Source of the DNA: an uncultured Oscillospiraceae bacterium
Lineage (GTDB): Bacteria; Bacillota; Clostridia; Oscillospirales; Ruminococcaceae
Direction of reading: 5' to 3'
Assembly: GCA_947522735.1 (NCBI GenBank)
Contig: CANNTZ010000013.1
Span: 1-47,415, forward strand
DNA length: 47,415 nt
The notes under the pieces: model-generated
Databases searched by the model: none
Seen by the model: only the letters and a program-made list of their open reading frames with translations
Told to the model about the DNA's origin: nothing
Shown: positions 23,947 to 33,291 of the stretch, in pieces
Numbering within the stretch: position 1 is the first letter of the stretch
Layout: every line of letters starts with the position of its first letter
Translations under genes and position numbers: made by a program

Positions 23947-26484
23947 TCACGCACGGAGGCGAAAATGCGCTTGGCCGCCCGTGACCGGCACAATTTGACC
24001 GTCGGGCAGGCAGATCCGTGCCTCAAGGCTTTGCGGAACCTCCGCGTCGATCAGCAGCTCATCCCCCTCATAGCGCCATTCGCTGCGAATATTGCCAAAG
24101 GGTGAATCCCACGCGGCCCGCGCCCAGCCAAGCTCACGTCCCGGACAGGGCCGGAGCGTCAGCTTCCCGGCTTGGAGCCGGATCCCGCACACCCCGCTGA
24201 GCAGCCATCCGCTGACGGCGCCGTAGGCGTAGTGGTTAAGGGACGCATGTACCGTGCCGTCCTCACGGATGCCGTCCCAAGTCTCCCAAATGCTGGTGGC
24301 TCCCTTTTTCACGGCGTACAGCCAGCCGGGACATTCATCCTGCAACAGCAGCCGGAAAGCCGTGCTGGCGTGGCCGTGGTCGGACAATACGCGGCACAGG
24401 TCGGGTGTGGACAGAAAGCCCGTGTTAAGGTGATAGCCGTTTTGCTCTACAAGCCTGTTCAGCGCGTCGGCCGCGGCCTGCTCCTCGTCTTTGTCAAGCA
24501 GGCCAAAGGCTATGGGCCGCACGTATTCCGCCTGACGCTCGGAACGGATAACGCCCTGGCAGGTGCAGGTGAAGCGATAGGCAATCCGGGCTTTTTCCGC
24601 AATTTCCTCATAACGCTTCGCATCCGCCGCCTTGCCGAGAATGTGAGCTATCTTAGAAAGCAGCGCCGCAGAGCGGTGGTAATATGCTGTGGCCACTTCG
24701 GGCGCTCCGCGCAGCATTGTGCGCTTCATTGAGGCTATATTGTCCACGTCCGGCTCGCACCATTCCCCAAAATGGAAGCCGTGATCCACCAGATAGAGCT
24801 TCTGCGGATTCCGGCGGTTTCGAAGGCGGGTCTTGCATGCGCGTTTGCCGACAAAAGCGAGCCAGCGGGTCATCATCTCATAGTTTTCCGCCAAAATCGA
24901 TGGATCGCCGTAGGCCTCATATAGCGCCCATGGCACTAACACACAGGCGTCGCCCCAGCCGGAGGAGCCTTGCAGCAGGCTTGAGATCAGGCCGCCGCGG
25001 TTGTTGACCGGCGCGATATTCTGTACAAGACCGTCCTCCCCTTGGGCAAGCCTGCACTCGGCCAGCCATTTGCGCAGTATGGGATAGCAGTCGGCCAGCA
25101 TAACGCCGGTGGGAGCGAACACACCCGCATCCCCTGTCCAGCCGGCCCGCTCTCTCGTCGGGCAGTCTGTGGGGATATCGCAGAGGTTGGAGCGCATGCT
25201 CCACAGGCTGTTGAGGAAAAGCCTGTTTACGTCCGGGACGCCGCACTCGAAGAAGGCGGTTTGGGGCATACGGGAATACACGGCGACGGCGGTGAACTCA
25301 GCGCCGGTCAAGTCCGTATCAGTCTCCACCCTCGCGTAGCGGAAACCGAAAATGCAGAAGCTCGGCTTGTAAATATTCAGCCCGTCCTTGCAGATGTATT
25401 CGAGCTTTTGCGGAATACCGCCGTTTTTGTTGCGCGCGCCGGGATCAAAATTGCTCTGGGTGAAATTTCCGTTTTCATCCAGCGCCTCGCCGTGCCGGAG
25501 AGTGAGCCGTTGTCCGGCGCTTGCTGTGACGCGAAGCTCCGTATAGCCCGCCAGATTCTGCCCAAAATCGATGACCGTCTCGCCGTTTGGAGTCCGGAGG
25601 AGCTTTCCGGGAAAGCGCTCCTGCTCCGTCACCGGCACACTGTCCGAGCAGACGAGCTGCTCGTATCCGAAATCCGCGCGCCTGACGGGATGCCAGCCGG
25701 TGATATCCTCCATCCGGGCGTCATAGCATTCGCCAAGCTGCATATCATTTTGCCGTATGGGGCCGCTTTGACTTGCCTCCCAGTTTTCGTCGCTGATGAG
25801 CACAGGCTGCCCGTCGAGCTCTATCTGGCACAGCAGGGCAAGGCCGTCGCCGTAGTAGCCGTTCAGGCCGTCAACGCCCACGTTGCCGCGATACCAGCCG
25901 TCGCCAAGGCAGACTAAAAGCTCGTTTTCGCCCTCGTGCAGCAGGCCGGAAACGTCGTAGACCTGATATTGAAGCCGTTTTCGGTAATCGTCCGTGCCGG
26001 GAGCCAGTACAAAATCGCCGACCCGGCGGCCGTTGAGATATGCCGCATAGAGGCCGTGACAGGTGATATACAGCCGGGCGTTTCCCGCGGCTTCGATGAA
26101 GAATTTCCGGCGCAGATAGCTTGCGGGCTGTCGTCCCTCCGGCTTGTCTTCAGGCTCCGGGTCAATCCAGCATGCGCTCCAGCTTTCGGGCGTTAGGAGC
26201 CCCGTTTCATACCATGCCTCCGCCCACGCTCCGGCCACATCAAGCTCGTCCCACAGGCGGAGCCTCCAGCGAACCCGCTCGCGGGGCCCGGCCTCGTAGC
26301 CGCATCGGGCCATATGTGCGGAGCCGGCCACCTTTCCGCTGCTCCAGACCTCCTTGCCGCGCGCGTATACGGAGATCTCGTAGGCGGTCTGCTTGCCCTC
26401 CGGGATCCAGCTTAGCATGGGCCGCGCGGTCTGTAGCCCCAGAGGGTTGGTCATGTGCTCGGATTTCAGCCTTGTTGCCTGCAT
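23947..26484 (-). CDS. GH78-family alpha-L-rhamnosidase
   Basis: An 845-residue protein with no signal peptide, so it probably removes terminal alpha-L-rhamnose from glycosides after import. Domain order follows GH78: N-terminal beta domains (LLSWIPEG-type start, LYITCHGLYAAYLNG and DGWYRGNVG in the carbohydrate-binding part), VIDFGQNLAGY, then the (alpha/alpha)6 barrel with DIPTDCPTRERAGWTGDAG (D440, E445 in the catalytic motif), NNRGG, SSGWGDACVLVPW, GATSIWETWDG, SLNHYAYGAV, and a C-terminal beta domain. The start at 26484 (MQATRLK) follows GAGAGG by 8 nt and lies 2 bp after the stop of the preceding gene; the longer frame to 26508 is less likely. It is the last gene of a four-gene minus-strand operon and a paralogue of the GH78 at 34894. 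Confidence 0.93.
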   Translation of the reverse strand: MQATRLKSEHMTNPLGLQTARPMLSWIPEGKQTAYEISVYARGKEVWSSGKVAGSAHMARCGYEAGPRERVRWRLRLWDELDVAGAWAEAWYETGLLTPESWSACWIDPEPEDKPEGRQPASYLRRKFFIEAAGNARLYITCHGLYAAYLNGRRVGDFVLAPGTDDYRKRLQYQVYDVSGLLHEGENELLVCLGDGWYRGNVGVDGLNGYYGDGLALLCQIELDGQPVLISDENWEASQSGPIRQNDMQLGECYDARMEDITGWHPVRRADFGYEQLVCSDSVPVTEQERFPGKLLRTPNGETVIDFGQNLAGYTELRVTASAGQRLTLRHGEALDENGNFTQSNFDPGARNKNGGIPQKLEYICKDGLNIYKPSFCIFGFRYARVETDTDLTGAEFTAVAVYSRMPQTAFFECGVPDVNRLFLNSLWSMRSNLCDIPTDCPTRERAGWTGDAGVFAPTGVMLADCYPILRKWLAECRLAQGEDGLVQNIAPVNNRGGLISSLLQGSSGWGDACVLVPWALYEAYGDPSILAENYEMMTRWLAFVGKRACKTRLRNRRNPQKLYLVDHGFHFGEWCEPDVDNIASMKRTMLRGAPEVATAYYHRSAALLSKIAHILGKAADAKRYEEIAEKARIAYRFTCTCQGVIRSERQAEYVRPIAFGLLDKDEEQAAADALNRLVEQNGYHLNTGFLSTPDLCRVLSDHGHASTAFRLLLQDECPGWLYAVKKGATSIWETWDGIREDGTVHASLNHYAYGAVSGWLLSGVCGIRLQAGKLTLRPCPGRELGWARAAWDSPFGNIRSEWRYEGDELLIDAEVPQSLEARICLPDGQIVPVTGGQAHFRLRA

Positions 26485-26486
26485 AT

Positions 26487-27332
26487 TCAAAACCTCTCGT
26501 TCAGCCATTTGGCGCTCATTTCGATACTTTTCAGCGGATCGTTGTTTATCCAGTTTTTGTGGCTCTCCAAAATTACGGCCTCGACGCCGTTTTGAAGGGC
26601 CAGCTCCTTCAGCGCGTCAAGCTCCATGCTTCCGGCGCCAAGCTCCATGCTATCCGCCTTCAGGATCGGCGTAACGGCGGCGCCGGACTGTCTGCTGCCG
26701 CGGTCGGAGACATGCCACAGCTTCATGCGGCTGCCGAGCTTTTTCATCCAGCCTCCGGCGCTTGCTCCGCCGTCGGCGAACCAATAGCTGTCAAATTCAA
26801 AGCCCACGCAGTCGGGATCGGTATCAGCCAGAAGGATGTCGTATGCCCGCAGCCCGGGCCTTACCTGCAAAAGCTCCGCGTTGTGGTTGTGATACAGCAG
26901 GGAGAGCCCTGCGTCCCGCAGCGTCCGTCCGGCGTTGTTCAGCCGCAGGGCAAGCTTGCGCACCTCGGCTTCACAGCCGTAATCAAACCGGTACATGCCG
27001 GTGATTACCACCTTGCCGGCGCCAAAGCTTTTAGCCTCCTCTGCTATGGTCTCCGGCTCCCGCTCAAGGCTGCCGAGATCGGTGTGCAGGCTGACGACCG
27101 ACAGGCCGCTCTCCGCTATCAGCCCGTGCCAGTTCAGCTTGCCGCCGTTCCCGGCGGGCATACCGGCGGCGCGCATCAACAGCCGCGCCATCAGAGGGGT
27201 GGGGTGTATCATGAAGCGGTTTAGCTCCAGACCGTCGTATCCGGCGGAGCGTACCCGGCGAAGGGCCTCCGCTGTCCGGGCGTGATTCCCCGTCGCCGTG
27301 CCCAGCATGATCTGTTGTACCGCTTTTTTCAT
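26487..27332 (-). CDS. Xylose-isomerase-like TIM-barrel protein (sugar phosphate isomerase/epimerase family)
   Basis: A 281-residue cytoplasmic protein of the AP-endonuclease-2/IolE-like TIM-barrel superfamily. Barrel strands with likely metal ligands are visible: YDGLELNRF early, VVSLHTDLG, LLYHNHNAELLQ (His/His/Glu), VGFEFDSYW, MKLWHVSDRG and AVILESHKNW with a late Glu. Members are metal-dependent isomerases, epimerases or C-C/C-O lyases on sugars. In this locus it may process the sugar released by the rhamnosidases or open modified glycosides; this is inference. The ATG at 27332 follows GGAGG at about ten nt; the Arg-rich open frame upstream is not family-like. It is 2 bp upstream of the GH78 gene. 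Confidence 0.85.
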   Translation of the reverse strand: MKKAVQQIMLGTATGNHARTAEALRRVRSAGYDGLELNRFMIHPTPLMARLLMRAAGMPAGNGGKLNWHGLIAESGLSVVSLHTDLGSLEREPETIAEEAKSFGAGKVVITGMYRFDYGCEAEVRKLALRLNNAGRTLRDAGLSLLYHNHNAELLQVRPGLRAYDILLADTDPDCVGFEFDSYWFADGGASAGGWMKKLGSRMKLWHVSDRGSRQSGAAVTPILKADSMELGAGSMELDALKELALQNGVEAVILESHKNWINNDPLKSIEMSAKWLNERF

Positions 27333-27363
27333 AATAGCCGTCCTCCGTTGCGATTTTTCGGCG

Positions 27364-28839
27364 TCACTGCCTCTCCGCCGTCTGAAGCGCGGCCTTCTTC
27401 TCGGCGATGCGCTTTTGCACCTCAACCACCTCGCCTCTGTTGAGCTTGCAGAAGCGCATGGCGATGAGCGTGGTTATCCATCCGAGAATGGCAAGACCGA
27501 AGCGCAGGAACATCGTCATCCAGAACACGCCGGGAGTGGCCGGGTCGCCGGGCTGGGGCAGGGTGGTTGTATAGCCGATGAGTGCCACACAGCCGGTGGC
27601 AATGGCCGCCGAGAAAGCGGACAGCACCTTGTCGATAAGGCTGTAGACGCCGGTAACGACGGCTGGGATGTACTTTCCGGTGCGGTCCAGCTCGTAATCG
27701 ATAATATCCGCCATAAAGCCGGAGCCGGACGTGGTGACGCACATGCTGAAGCCGTTGCAGACGACCGTCAGGAGGATGTACAGTATCATCGTAACGCCCA
27801 TGGTTGCAATGCTCGAGGGATCTATTACCACAAAGAAGATTATCATGACAACGTTTGCGATGATGCAGTTGCGCGTCCAGGCGACGATGGATTCCATGTG
27901 CCCGTGCTTGCCCGCGTAGCGCGCGCCGATGAAGGCAAAGACAATTGCCGGAAGCATACTGATAACGCTGAGGATGGTTCCAAGCCCCATGTTGCCGATG
28001 AGTATACCAAGCAGCATGGTGTTGACAATTGAGGCGGACTGAGCCTGCTGAGCAATTTTGTCAGACGCGGCGGAGGCGATATAGCACTGTAGGGGCCTGT
28101 TGCCCTTCAGCGCGTTAAACATATCCTTGACCCGCAGCCGCTGGTCGTCCTGGCGGGTGCCCTTGAAGTTTTCCATCTTGTCGTATTCCGAAACGCTGAT
28201 ACACACCAGCACGACTCCCACGAAGGAGACTGCCACCACGATAAAGACAGCCGCCGAGAGAAACGCCTGATTATAGGTGCCGCCAAAGCGGGGCAGAAGC
28301 ACCACGTTGAGCAGGATAGTCATGACCATGGGCACCAGATAGTTGAAAACGGTGCCCCATACGCCCACCATTGGGCGCTGCTTAGGATCGTTTGTCATGA
28401 GCGGGCCGATGGTCTGCGACGTCATATTGACGATGGTATAGCCGATGACGTACAGCATGTAGAAGCCCACAAAGCCGATCAAGCCCAGCCCCTTGCTGGA
28501 GAAGAAATGGAACATGCACAGCAGCCCGGCGCTCTGAATCGCCCAGCCCATCAGCATCAGCGGACGGATTTTGCCCCATCTGGTGTTAACCCTGTCGTAA
28601 AGAAAGGCAAGCATCGGATCCGTGATGGCGTCGAAGATGCGGGTAAAGGTCAGCAGTCCGCCGATAATTGCCGTTGCAATGCCGTAGCCAATGCTGGCGG
28701 AATAGCTGGCCATGCTGATGAGCGTATACACCGCCATGCCGTTCAGACCGCCGCTGCCCAGCAGGATTATCTGCCACAGCTTGGCTTTGCGGTACTGCAC
28801 GCTGCCGGGAGCGCTTTGCGCTATATTCGCATTTGACAT
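27364..28839 (-). CDS. GPH-family (glycoside-pentoside-hexuronide) cation symporter
   Basis: A 491-residue membrane protein of about 12 helices, in the MFS-related GPH/MelB family. The loop 2-3 signature is clear: FDAITDPMLAFLYDRVNTRWGKIRPLML, and a second signature FMADIIDYELDRTGKYIPAV appears in the C-terminal half. It would import a sugar or glycoside with Na+ or H+. The start follows GGGAG by nine nt. It lies in the same minus-strand operon as the propeller-like protein, TIM-barrel protein and GH78, so a rhamnoside is the natural candidate substrate. A second GPH transporter is encoded at 33388. Confidence 0.92.
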   Translation of the reverse strand: MSNANIAQSAPGSVQYRKAKLWQIILLGSGGLNGMAVYTLISMASYSASIGYGIATAIIGGLLTFTRIFDAITDPMLAFLYDRVNTRWGKIRPLMLMGWAIQSAGLLCMFHFFSSKGLGLIGFVGFYMLYVIGYTIVNMTSQTIGPLMTNDPKQRPMVGVWGTVFNYLVPMVMTILLNVVLLPRFGGTYNQAFLSAAVFIVVAVSFVGVVLVCISVSEYDKMENFKGTRQDDQRLRVKDMFNALKGNRPLQCYIASAASDKIAQQAQSASIVNTMLLGILIGNMGLGTILSVISMLPAIVFAFIGARYAGKHGHMESIVAWTRNCIIANVVMIIFFVVIDPSSIATMGVTMILYILLTVVCNGFSMCVTTSGSGFMADIIDYELDRTGKYIPAVVTGVYSLIDKVLSAFSAAIATGCVALIGYTTTLPQPGDPATPGVFWMTMFLRFGLAILGWITTLIAMRFCKLNRGEVVEVQKRIAEKKAALQTAERQ

Positions 28840-28912
28840 GAAATTATCTCCCTTCTGTATTTTTTATATATTTTGGGGACACGACGTCCCTTTGGGTGCA
28901 AAAAGCGTTGCG

Positions 28913-30487
28913 TCAGGGCTCGATATCCGCCACGTCCCGCCGCAGTCCGTCATATTCGGCAAAGCCCCTTGATTTGGGCAGGCCGTTCTGATCGAGGGAT
29001 CTGTCCAGATGAATCTGGAACCGGGAGTCTGCCTGCATGACGAGCTGAAGCTGCATCCTGCCGGTGTGCCCGCCGGTCACGGTGATGTCGGCAAGGATCA
29101 GGGTTTCGCCGGGCTGGAACATGTTGGCCGGGGTTTTCACCCGGAGAAAGCCCTCATAGAAAGTCTTTCCGTCCTCGCTGTATCGGTCGTACCGCGTTTC
29201 CAGCCAGCCGTCCGCTCTCTCCAGAGCCTCCACGCAGCCGCAGATTCCCTTGACCCTGACGGGGAATTTTGGATGTTCGATTTTTAAAGCGGACTCCGGC
29301 GGAAGCGCATAGGGAATTTCCTCGCGATCCGGAGTGCGTCCGGCGGGCACCGGGGCCGAGGGCGGTACATCCAGCAGCCGACAGCGACGCAGACGGCATT
29401 GCACCGGTCCTGCGTCAAGCCGGGTTCTCTCGTTCCACAGAGCCTTTGTGCTTCCGGGATACCAGCTAATGGGGGAATAATAGACCCAGCGCTTTTCGGG
29501 GTCGCTCAGATCGACGCCGGTGTAATCCCGGCCCTCGTTCATGGAGCGCTCAACGTCGATGAGCGCGGGGCCGATGTTGCCCGGCCTTTGGAAACGCACT
29601 CCCGCGATGGAATATTGATACAGCACGTTAAGGTAGCGGCTTCTGGTGAGCATATCGCCGCTGAGCGGAACCACGCCTAACACGCCGAGATCCGTTCCGG
29701 GCGAGAAGCGCGGAGACATGCAGACCGCGTAGCGCTCGTCGGGAGAGAGTATCGCCGTTTCCTCATAGCCCAGCGTGTCGGTGATGAAGTAGACCTCGTT
29801 GCTGTCCAGCATTTGCAGGGAGCTTTCGCTGATGCTTTTTCCGCCGCCTGCCAGCGTGAGGCCGCGTCCGCCGCGGACAAACTGCTTGACCTCGCCGCCG
29901 CGATGAGGCGACAGGCGATACCAGCCGGGATTATTCGCATCCGGCTCGACGCTGTTGACAGCGCTGACAATGCAGACGTCCTCTATCACATATGCGTCTC
30001 CGGTGCGGACGAGCTTTCCGAGAAAATTAAAGGCGCCGCTTCCCGTCAGGCTCGAAAAGCAGATATGCTCGCAATCTGGGGAGACGATCGGCTCCGACCA
30101 GCGCATGAAAAGGCCGGGGATCTGCGAGACCACGTCCGGGAATATAACGTCGGTCAGCCTTGCCTCGGTGCAGTGGTCAAGGTCTGGAGCACATTCGAGC
30201 ACATAGTCTCCCAGCAGCACGCGACGGTTGTCGGCAAAGCACATCCATCGGACGCCGTTGGCCCCTTTCTTTTTAGGTATGCAGCCGTCAAAGACCTCGC
30301 ATATATCCGCACCGTCGTCTCCGATGGTGAAGACACGGTACCAGTCCTCGCCTTTTTCCGGTTGCCGGACGGATACCAATATCCTGCCGGAAGAGGTGTA
30401 GGTACCGCTTACATCCGAGCCGAGGCCGCCCGGAAGCGGAACGGTTGTGACCTCGACGGGGCCAAATTCCGTTTGTTTGATTATCAT
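28913..30487 (-). CDS. Unrecognised beta-propeller-like protein of the rhamnoside operon
   Basis: A 524-residue protein without a signal peptide or membrane helix. I do not recognise a named family. Repeated strand-turn motifs of TolB/WD40-like type are visible: SPDCEHICFSS, SPDERYAVCMSPR, YRVFTIGDDG and VYYSPISWYPGSTKALW, so a beta-propeller is likely for residues about 1-400. The last 150 or so residues (FPVRVKGICGCVEALERADGWLETRYDRY, TVTGGHTGRMQLQLV) look like a beta-sandwich. The ATG at 30487 is chosen for AGGAGGAG upstream; the upstream open frame runs through the promoter. It is the first gene of the operon, so it is likely to be needed for glycoside use, perhaps as a lyase, hydrolase or binding protein. 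This is a guess from position. Confidence 0.6.
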   Translation of the reverse strand: MIIKQTEFGPVEVTTVPLPGGLGSDVSGTYTSSGRILVSVRQPEKGEDWYRVFTIGDDGADICEVFDGCIPKKKGANGVRWMCFADNRRVLLGDYVLECAPDLDHCTEARLTDVIFPDVVSQIPGLFMRWSEPIVSPDCEHICFSSLTGSGAFNFLGKLVRTGDAYVIEDVCIVSAVNSVEPDANNPGWYRLSPHRGGEVKQFVRGGRGLTLAGGGKSISESSLQMLDSNEVYFITDTLGYEETAILSPDERYAVCMSPRFSPGTDLGVLGVVPLSGDMLTRSRYLNVLYQYSIAGVRFQRPGNIGPALIDVERSMNEGRDYTGVDLSDPEKRWVYYSPISWYPGSTKALWNERTRLDAGPVQCRLRRCRLLDVPPSAPVPAGRTPDREEIPYALPPESALKIEHPKFPVRVKGICGCVEALERADGWLETRYDRYSEDGKTFYEGFLRVKTPANMFQPGETLILADITVTGGHTGRMQLQLVMQADSRFQIHLDRSLDQNGLPKSRGFAEYDGLRRDVADIEP

Positions 30488-30584
30488 AGCTTCGTTCTCC
30501 TCCTGCTTGTGGTCTGTTTTCTGCTTGTATGTAAGCCTTTCACGGACGGGCGTCCGGAGCCTTTCTCGGAGTGCGTCCCGTCTG

Positions 30585-30590
30585 ATTATA
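30585..30590 (-). promoter_or_regulatory. Predicted -10 box of the minus-strand rhamnoside operon
   Basis: TATAAT on the minus strand. No good -35 box is found 16-18 bp upstream, as expected for an activator-dependent promoter. The predicted start is near 30578, placing the palindrome at 30619-30634 around -48. Confidence 0.55.
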
Positions 30591-30611
30591 TGATAACGTA
30601 TAAAGAACACC

Positions 30612-30640
30612 TTGTATTTCACTTTTAAAAGTGATATAAT
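30612..30640 (+). promoter_or_regulatory. Promoter of the first AraC-family gene
   Basis: TTGTAT (30612-30617), a 17-bp spacer, then TATAAT (30635-30640). The spacer is almost entirely filled by the perfect palindrome at 30619-30634, suggesting that the gene is autoregulated. Confidence 0.8.
30619..30634. promoter_or_regulatory. 16-bp perfect palindrome, putative AraC-type operator
   Basis: TCACTTTTAAAAGTGA. It lies inside the spacer of the plus-strand promoter and near -48 of the minus-strand operon promoter. One bound regulator could block its own gene and activate the divergent operon. The binding protein is inferred from position; no binding evidence exists. Confidence 0.65.
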
Positions 30641-30691
30641 AAAAATCTAAGGTATTTTACACAATTTGTCCTGACAAAGGGGGAAAAATAC

Positions 30692-31870
30692 ATGGAAGGC
30701 GCATTGTTTTTGCATCAGGCGGAGCTTTTGTCTGAGCTGCTGTCCGTCCCGATATCAATATATCTCGGCGACGAACGTCTCGGCGCCTATGCGCCTTACC
30801 GGATATCCTTTGACGTCGCCGAACCGTGGAGGGCGCTGCTCGGGAACGAACGGGAAAACCCATGCTTTGTCCTGACCGACGAGCTGATACTGTACGGCGA
30901 GGTCCGGGCCGAGGCGGACGGCTTAGTGCTCGGAGTCGGGCCGGTGCGGCTTGGCAGGATAAACGAGAGCGCGGTTCAGCGGCTCGCCGCCGGGAGCCCC
31001 GCTCTACAGGGCGCGGATATACGGGAGATAATGCTGTATCTCAACGCTTGCGAGAGCTTTTCGTCAGGAAAATTTTCGGCGCTTTTGAAGCTGCTCTACA
31101 GCCTTGTCAACTGCCGGATCGCGGAGGAGCCGCCAGATCCTTACACCATGGAGATGCATGCGGAATTTCACAGAAGCGGAGAGCTTCAGGATTACGGAGC
31201 GGAAGCGTTTGCCGACTATGAAAAAAAGATACTTTATTATGTCCAGCACGGCCTGACAGCCCCGCTGAAGCAGATGCAGACCTATATGGGGGATGTGCCG
31301 GATCTGGCGGATACGCCGCTCCGTATGTATAAGAACGCGCTTATAATTTTAAACTCGCTTTGCCAGCGGGCGGCCATCGCCGGGGGGCTGGAGCCTGAGA
31401 TCGGCCACAGGCTTGGGTTCGCATATATCCGGAGGATCGAGGCGTGTCAGACCGTGGCGGAGCTGGTGCAGCTCAATAAGGATATGCGCATCGCCGCAGA
31501 TTACAGCGAGAGGGTGGCCGAGATAGTCTGCCCCGACGTCTCGGATCCGCATATCCAGAAGGCCATCCGCCATATCCGGCGGAATTTTCAAAAAAAGCTG
31601 TCGGTGGAGGAGATAGCATCGGAGGTGCATCTTTCAAAGGAATACCTTTCCTCCCGCTTTCACGCCGAGACAGGCATGACGATGCGCTCCTACATTGCAA
31701 ACCAGAAGGTCATAGCGGCCAAAGAGCTGCTCACGTTCACAGACATGTCAATCATCGATATAGCCTGCTTTCTGTCGTTCTCATCGCAGAGCTATTTTCA
31801 GTCGGTGTTCAAAAAGCGCGCCGGGGAGACCCCGCAGGAATATCGCCGCAGGACGCAGCGTCGGCGCTGA
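30692..31870 (+). CDS. AraC-family transcriptional regulator 1
   Basis: A 392-residue regulator. The last 100 or so residues are the AraC DNA-binding domain with two helix-turn-helix units: NFQKKLSVEEIASEVHLSKEYLSSRFHAETGMTMRSYI, then LLTFTDMSIIDIACFLSFSSQSYFQSVFKKRAGETPQEYR, the family signature. The N-terminal 280 residues are a ligand-sensing region that I cannot assign; it has a helical middle (YNKALIILNSLCQRAAIAGG type) shared with clostridial sugar regulators and with the second AraC protein here. The start is preceded by AAGGGGG. It is divergent from the propeller/GPH/TIM/GH78 operon and most likely controls it, with a rhamnoside or its breakdown product as inducer. Confidence 0.9.
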   Translation: MEGALFLHQAELLSELLSVPISIYLGDERLGAYAPYRISFDVAEPWRALLGNERENPCFVLTDELILYGEVRAEADGLVLGVGPVRLGRINESAVQRLAAGSPALQGADIREIMLYLNACESFSSGKFSALLKLLYSLVNCRIAEEPPDPYTMEMHAEFHRSGELQDYGAEAFADYEKKILYYVQHGLTAPLKQMQTYMGDVPDLADTPLRMYKNALIILNSLCQRAAIAGGLEPEIGHRLGFAYIRRIEACQTVAELVQLNKDMRIAADYSERVAEIVCPDVSDPHIQKAIRHIRRNFQKKLSVEEIASEVHLSKEYLSSRFHAETGMTMRSYIANQKVIAAKELLTFTDMSIIDIACFLSFSSQSYFQSVFKKRAGETPQEYRRRTQRRR

Positions 31871-32031
31871 ATATCGCGCGGGGATACACATAATACAAAA
31901 AAGCAGGGACGCGTTGGTAGGCGTGGCCCGCATCGAAGCCGGGACAAAGCCCGCCGGCAGGCGCCCCCCTGTGAAAATGCGGCTCCGCCGCAAACGGCGA
32001 GGCTGGCGAGACGGGGCCGCTCAGGCGTATT

Positions 32032-33228
32032 TCAGTCGTACCTCTCCCGGTACTCTCGCGGGCTGCGGCCGGCATACTTTTTGAATACGCGTGAAAAGTG
32101 GCTTGGAGAGGAAAAGCCGAGATAGCTGCTGATGGCCGTAAGCGGCTTGTCAGAGTAGCGGAGGAGGCGTTTGGCTTCCTCCGTCTTTTCCTTCAGTATA
32201 AAGTCCGTAAGACTTTCGCCCGATTCCTCCTTGAATTTTCGGGAGAGATAGGGACGGCTCAGGAACAGCGCGTCCGCAAGCTGCTGCGCAGTGATGGTCT
32301 CGGACATGTGGTGCTGGATATAGTTTGCGACGTCTACCGTCAGCCTTGTCGGTTGCCGTCCCAGACGCAGCCGCTCCACGTGCTCCGTGTAATCCAAAAG
32401 CATACGGTACTGGAGATTCGTTATTGCGGCGGGTGTGTTCAGCAGCTCGCATTGCTGGATATAGGAATCGCTGTAGGAGAACGCGTCGTCAACGGCCATG
32501 CCGCCACTAATGGCGGCGCGTGATATCAGCGTGGCGGAGACTATGAACATGTTTTTCCGCTGCCGCAGCTGCTCCCCGGCCAGAACGCCGCCGCGTATCG
32601 CCGGTGCGGCGGCCATCCATTCCTTGAGAGCGGCGACGTCGCCTTTTCGGACTATCCTCATTATAGCCTGCTCCTGATCGAAGGTGTTGTGCACGCCTTG
32701 GGGCGTATCTGCCGGAACCGACAGCCTGCGCTCCGCCTGCTGTCTGCCGCGGCGGGCGACAAGCGCCTCCTGCTCCGCGTCGTATATGGTGACGTCAGAG
32801 AGAAAAAGCTTTTCCCCGTTCAGGACATGATTGAGGGCGCAGAGCATTTGAAGGACGCTTTCGAGGGGCATCCGCGCGATGCTTTTCATCCCCGCAATAA
32901 AATCCTCCACGTCGTCTCCGGTTACGTCGGCGCGAAAAGCCAGCTCGCGCAGCTCCTGCTCGCTCTCCGCAATCTGTCCGGTGGGGCCGATGACGATCCT
33001 GAGAGAGCCGGAGTTGATAATGCCGTAGCAGTGAAAATGCATGGTCGTGATATAGCCGACGTGAGAGCTGACGGCGAAGATCTGCTCACGGTATACAAGC
33101 ATCGGGTCGCGCGGAAGCTTTGACTGGGAGTAGAAGAAAACCAGCTCGCCACCGTCAAATATCCGGATGGGAACGCCGGAAAGATTGCCGATTGCCGTAC
33201 AAAGATAGCGGATGTCTGTATTTTTCAT
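32032..33228 (-). CDS. AraC-family transcriptional regulator 2
   Basis: A 398-residue regulator with the same layout as regulator 1. The C-terminal domain has two helix-turn-helix units (SETITAQQLADALFLSRPYLSRKF and DKPLTAISSYLGFSSPSHFSRVFKKYAGRSPREYR). The N-terminal region includes IFDGGELVFFYSQ and a central SATLISRAAISGGM stretch that matches the corresponding region of regulator 1. The ATG at 33228 (MKNTD) is chosen because GGAGG lies 8 nt upstream, inside the longer open frame. It is divergent from the GPH-GH78-GH3-SDR operon and convergent with regulator 1. Each divergent operon therefore has its own AraC-type regulator. Confidence 0.9.
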   Translation of the reverse strand: MKNTDIRYLCTAIGNLSGVPIRIFDGGELVFFYSQSKLPRDPMLVYREQIFAVSSHVGYITTMHFHCYGIINSGSLRIVIGPTGQIAESEQELRELAFRADVTGDDVEDFIAGMKSIARMPLESVLQMLCALNHVLNGEKLFLSDVTIYDAEQEALVARRGRQQAERRLSVPADTPQGVHNTFDQEQAIMRIVRKGDVAALKEWMAAAPAIRGGVLAGEQLRQRKNMFIVSATLISRAAISGGMAVDDAFSYSDSYIQQCELLNTPAAITNLQYRMLLDYTEHVERLRLGRQPTRLTVDVANYIQHHMSETITAQQLADALFLSRPYLSRKFKEESGESLTDFILKEKTEEAKRLLRYSDKPLTAISSYLGFSSPSHFSRVFKKYAGRSPREYRERYD

Positions 33229-33262
33229 GCTGCGCTCCTCCATGTCTCCGTTATTGATTACA

Positions 33263-33291
33263 ATTATACCAAATAAGTTACCAATATGCAA
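33263..33291 (-). promoter_or_regulatory. Promoter of AraC regulator 2
   Basis: Read on the minus strand: TTGCAT, a 17-bp spacer, then TATAAT. On the plus strand, TATACT at 33313-33318 is a possible -10 of the GPH-GH78-GH3 operon with no good -35, again suggesting activation. Confidence 0.75.
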
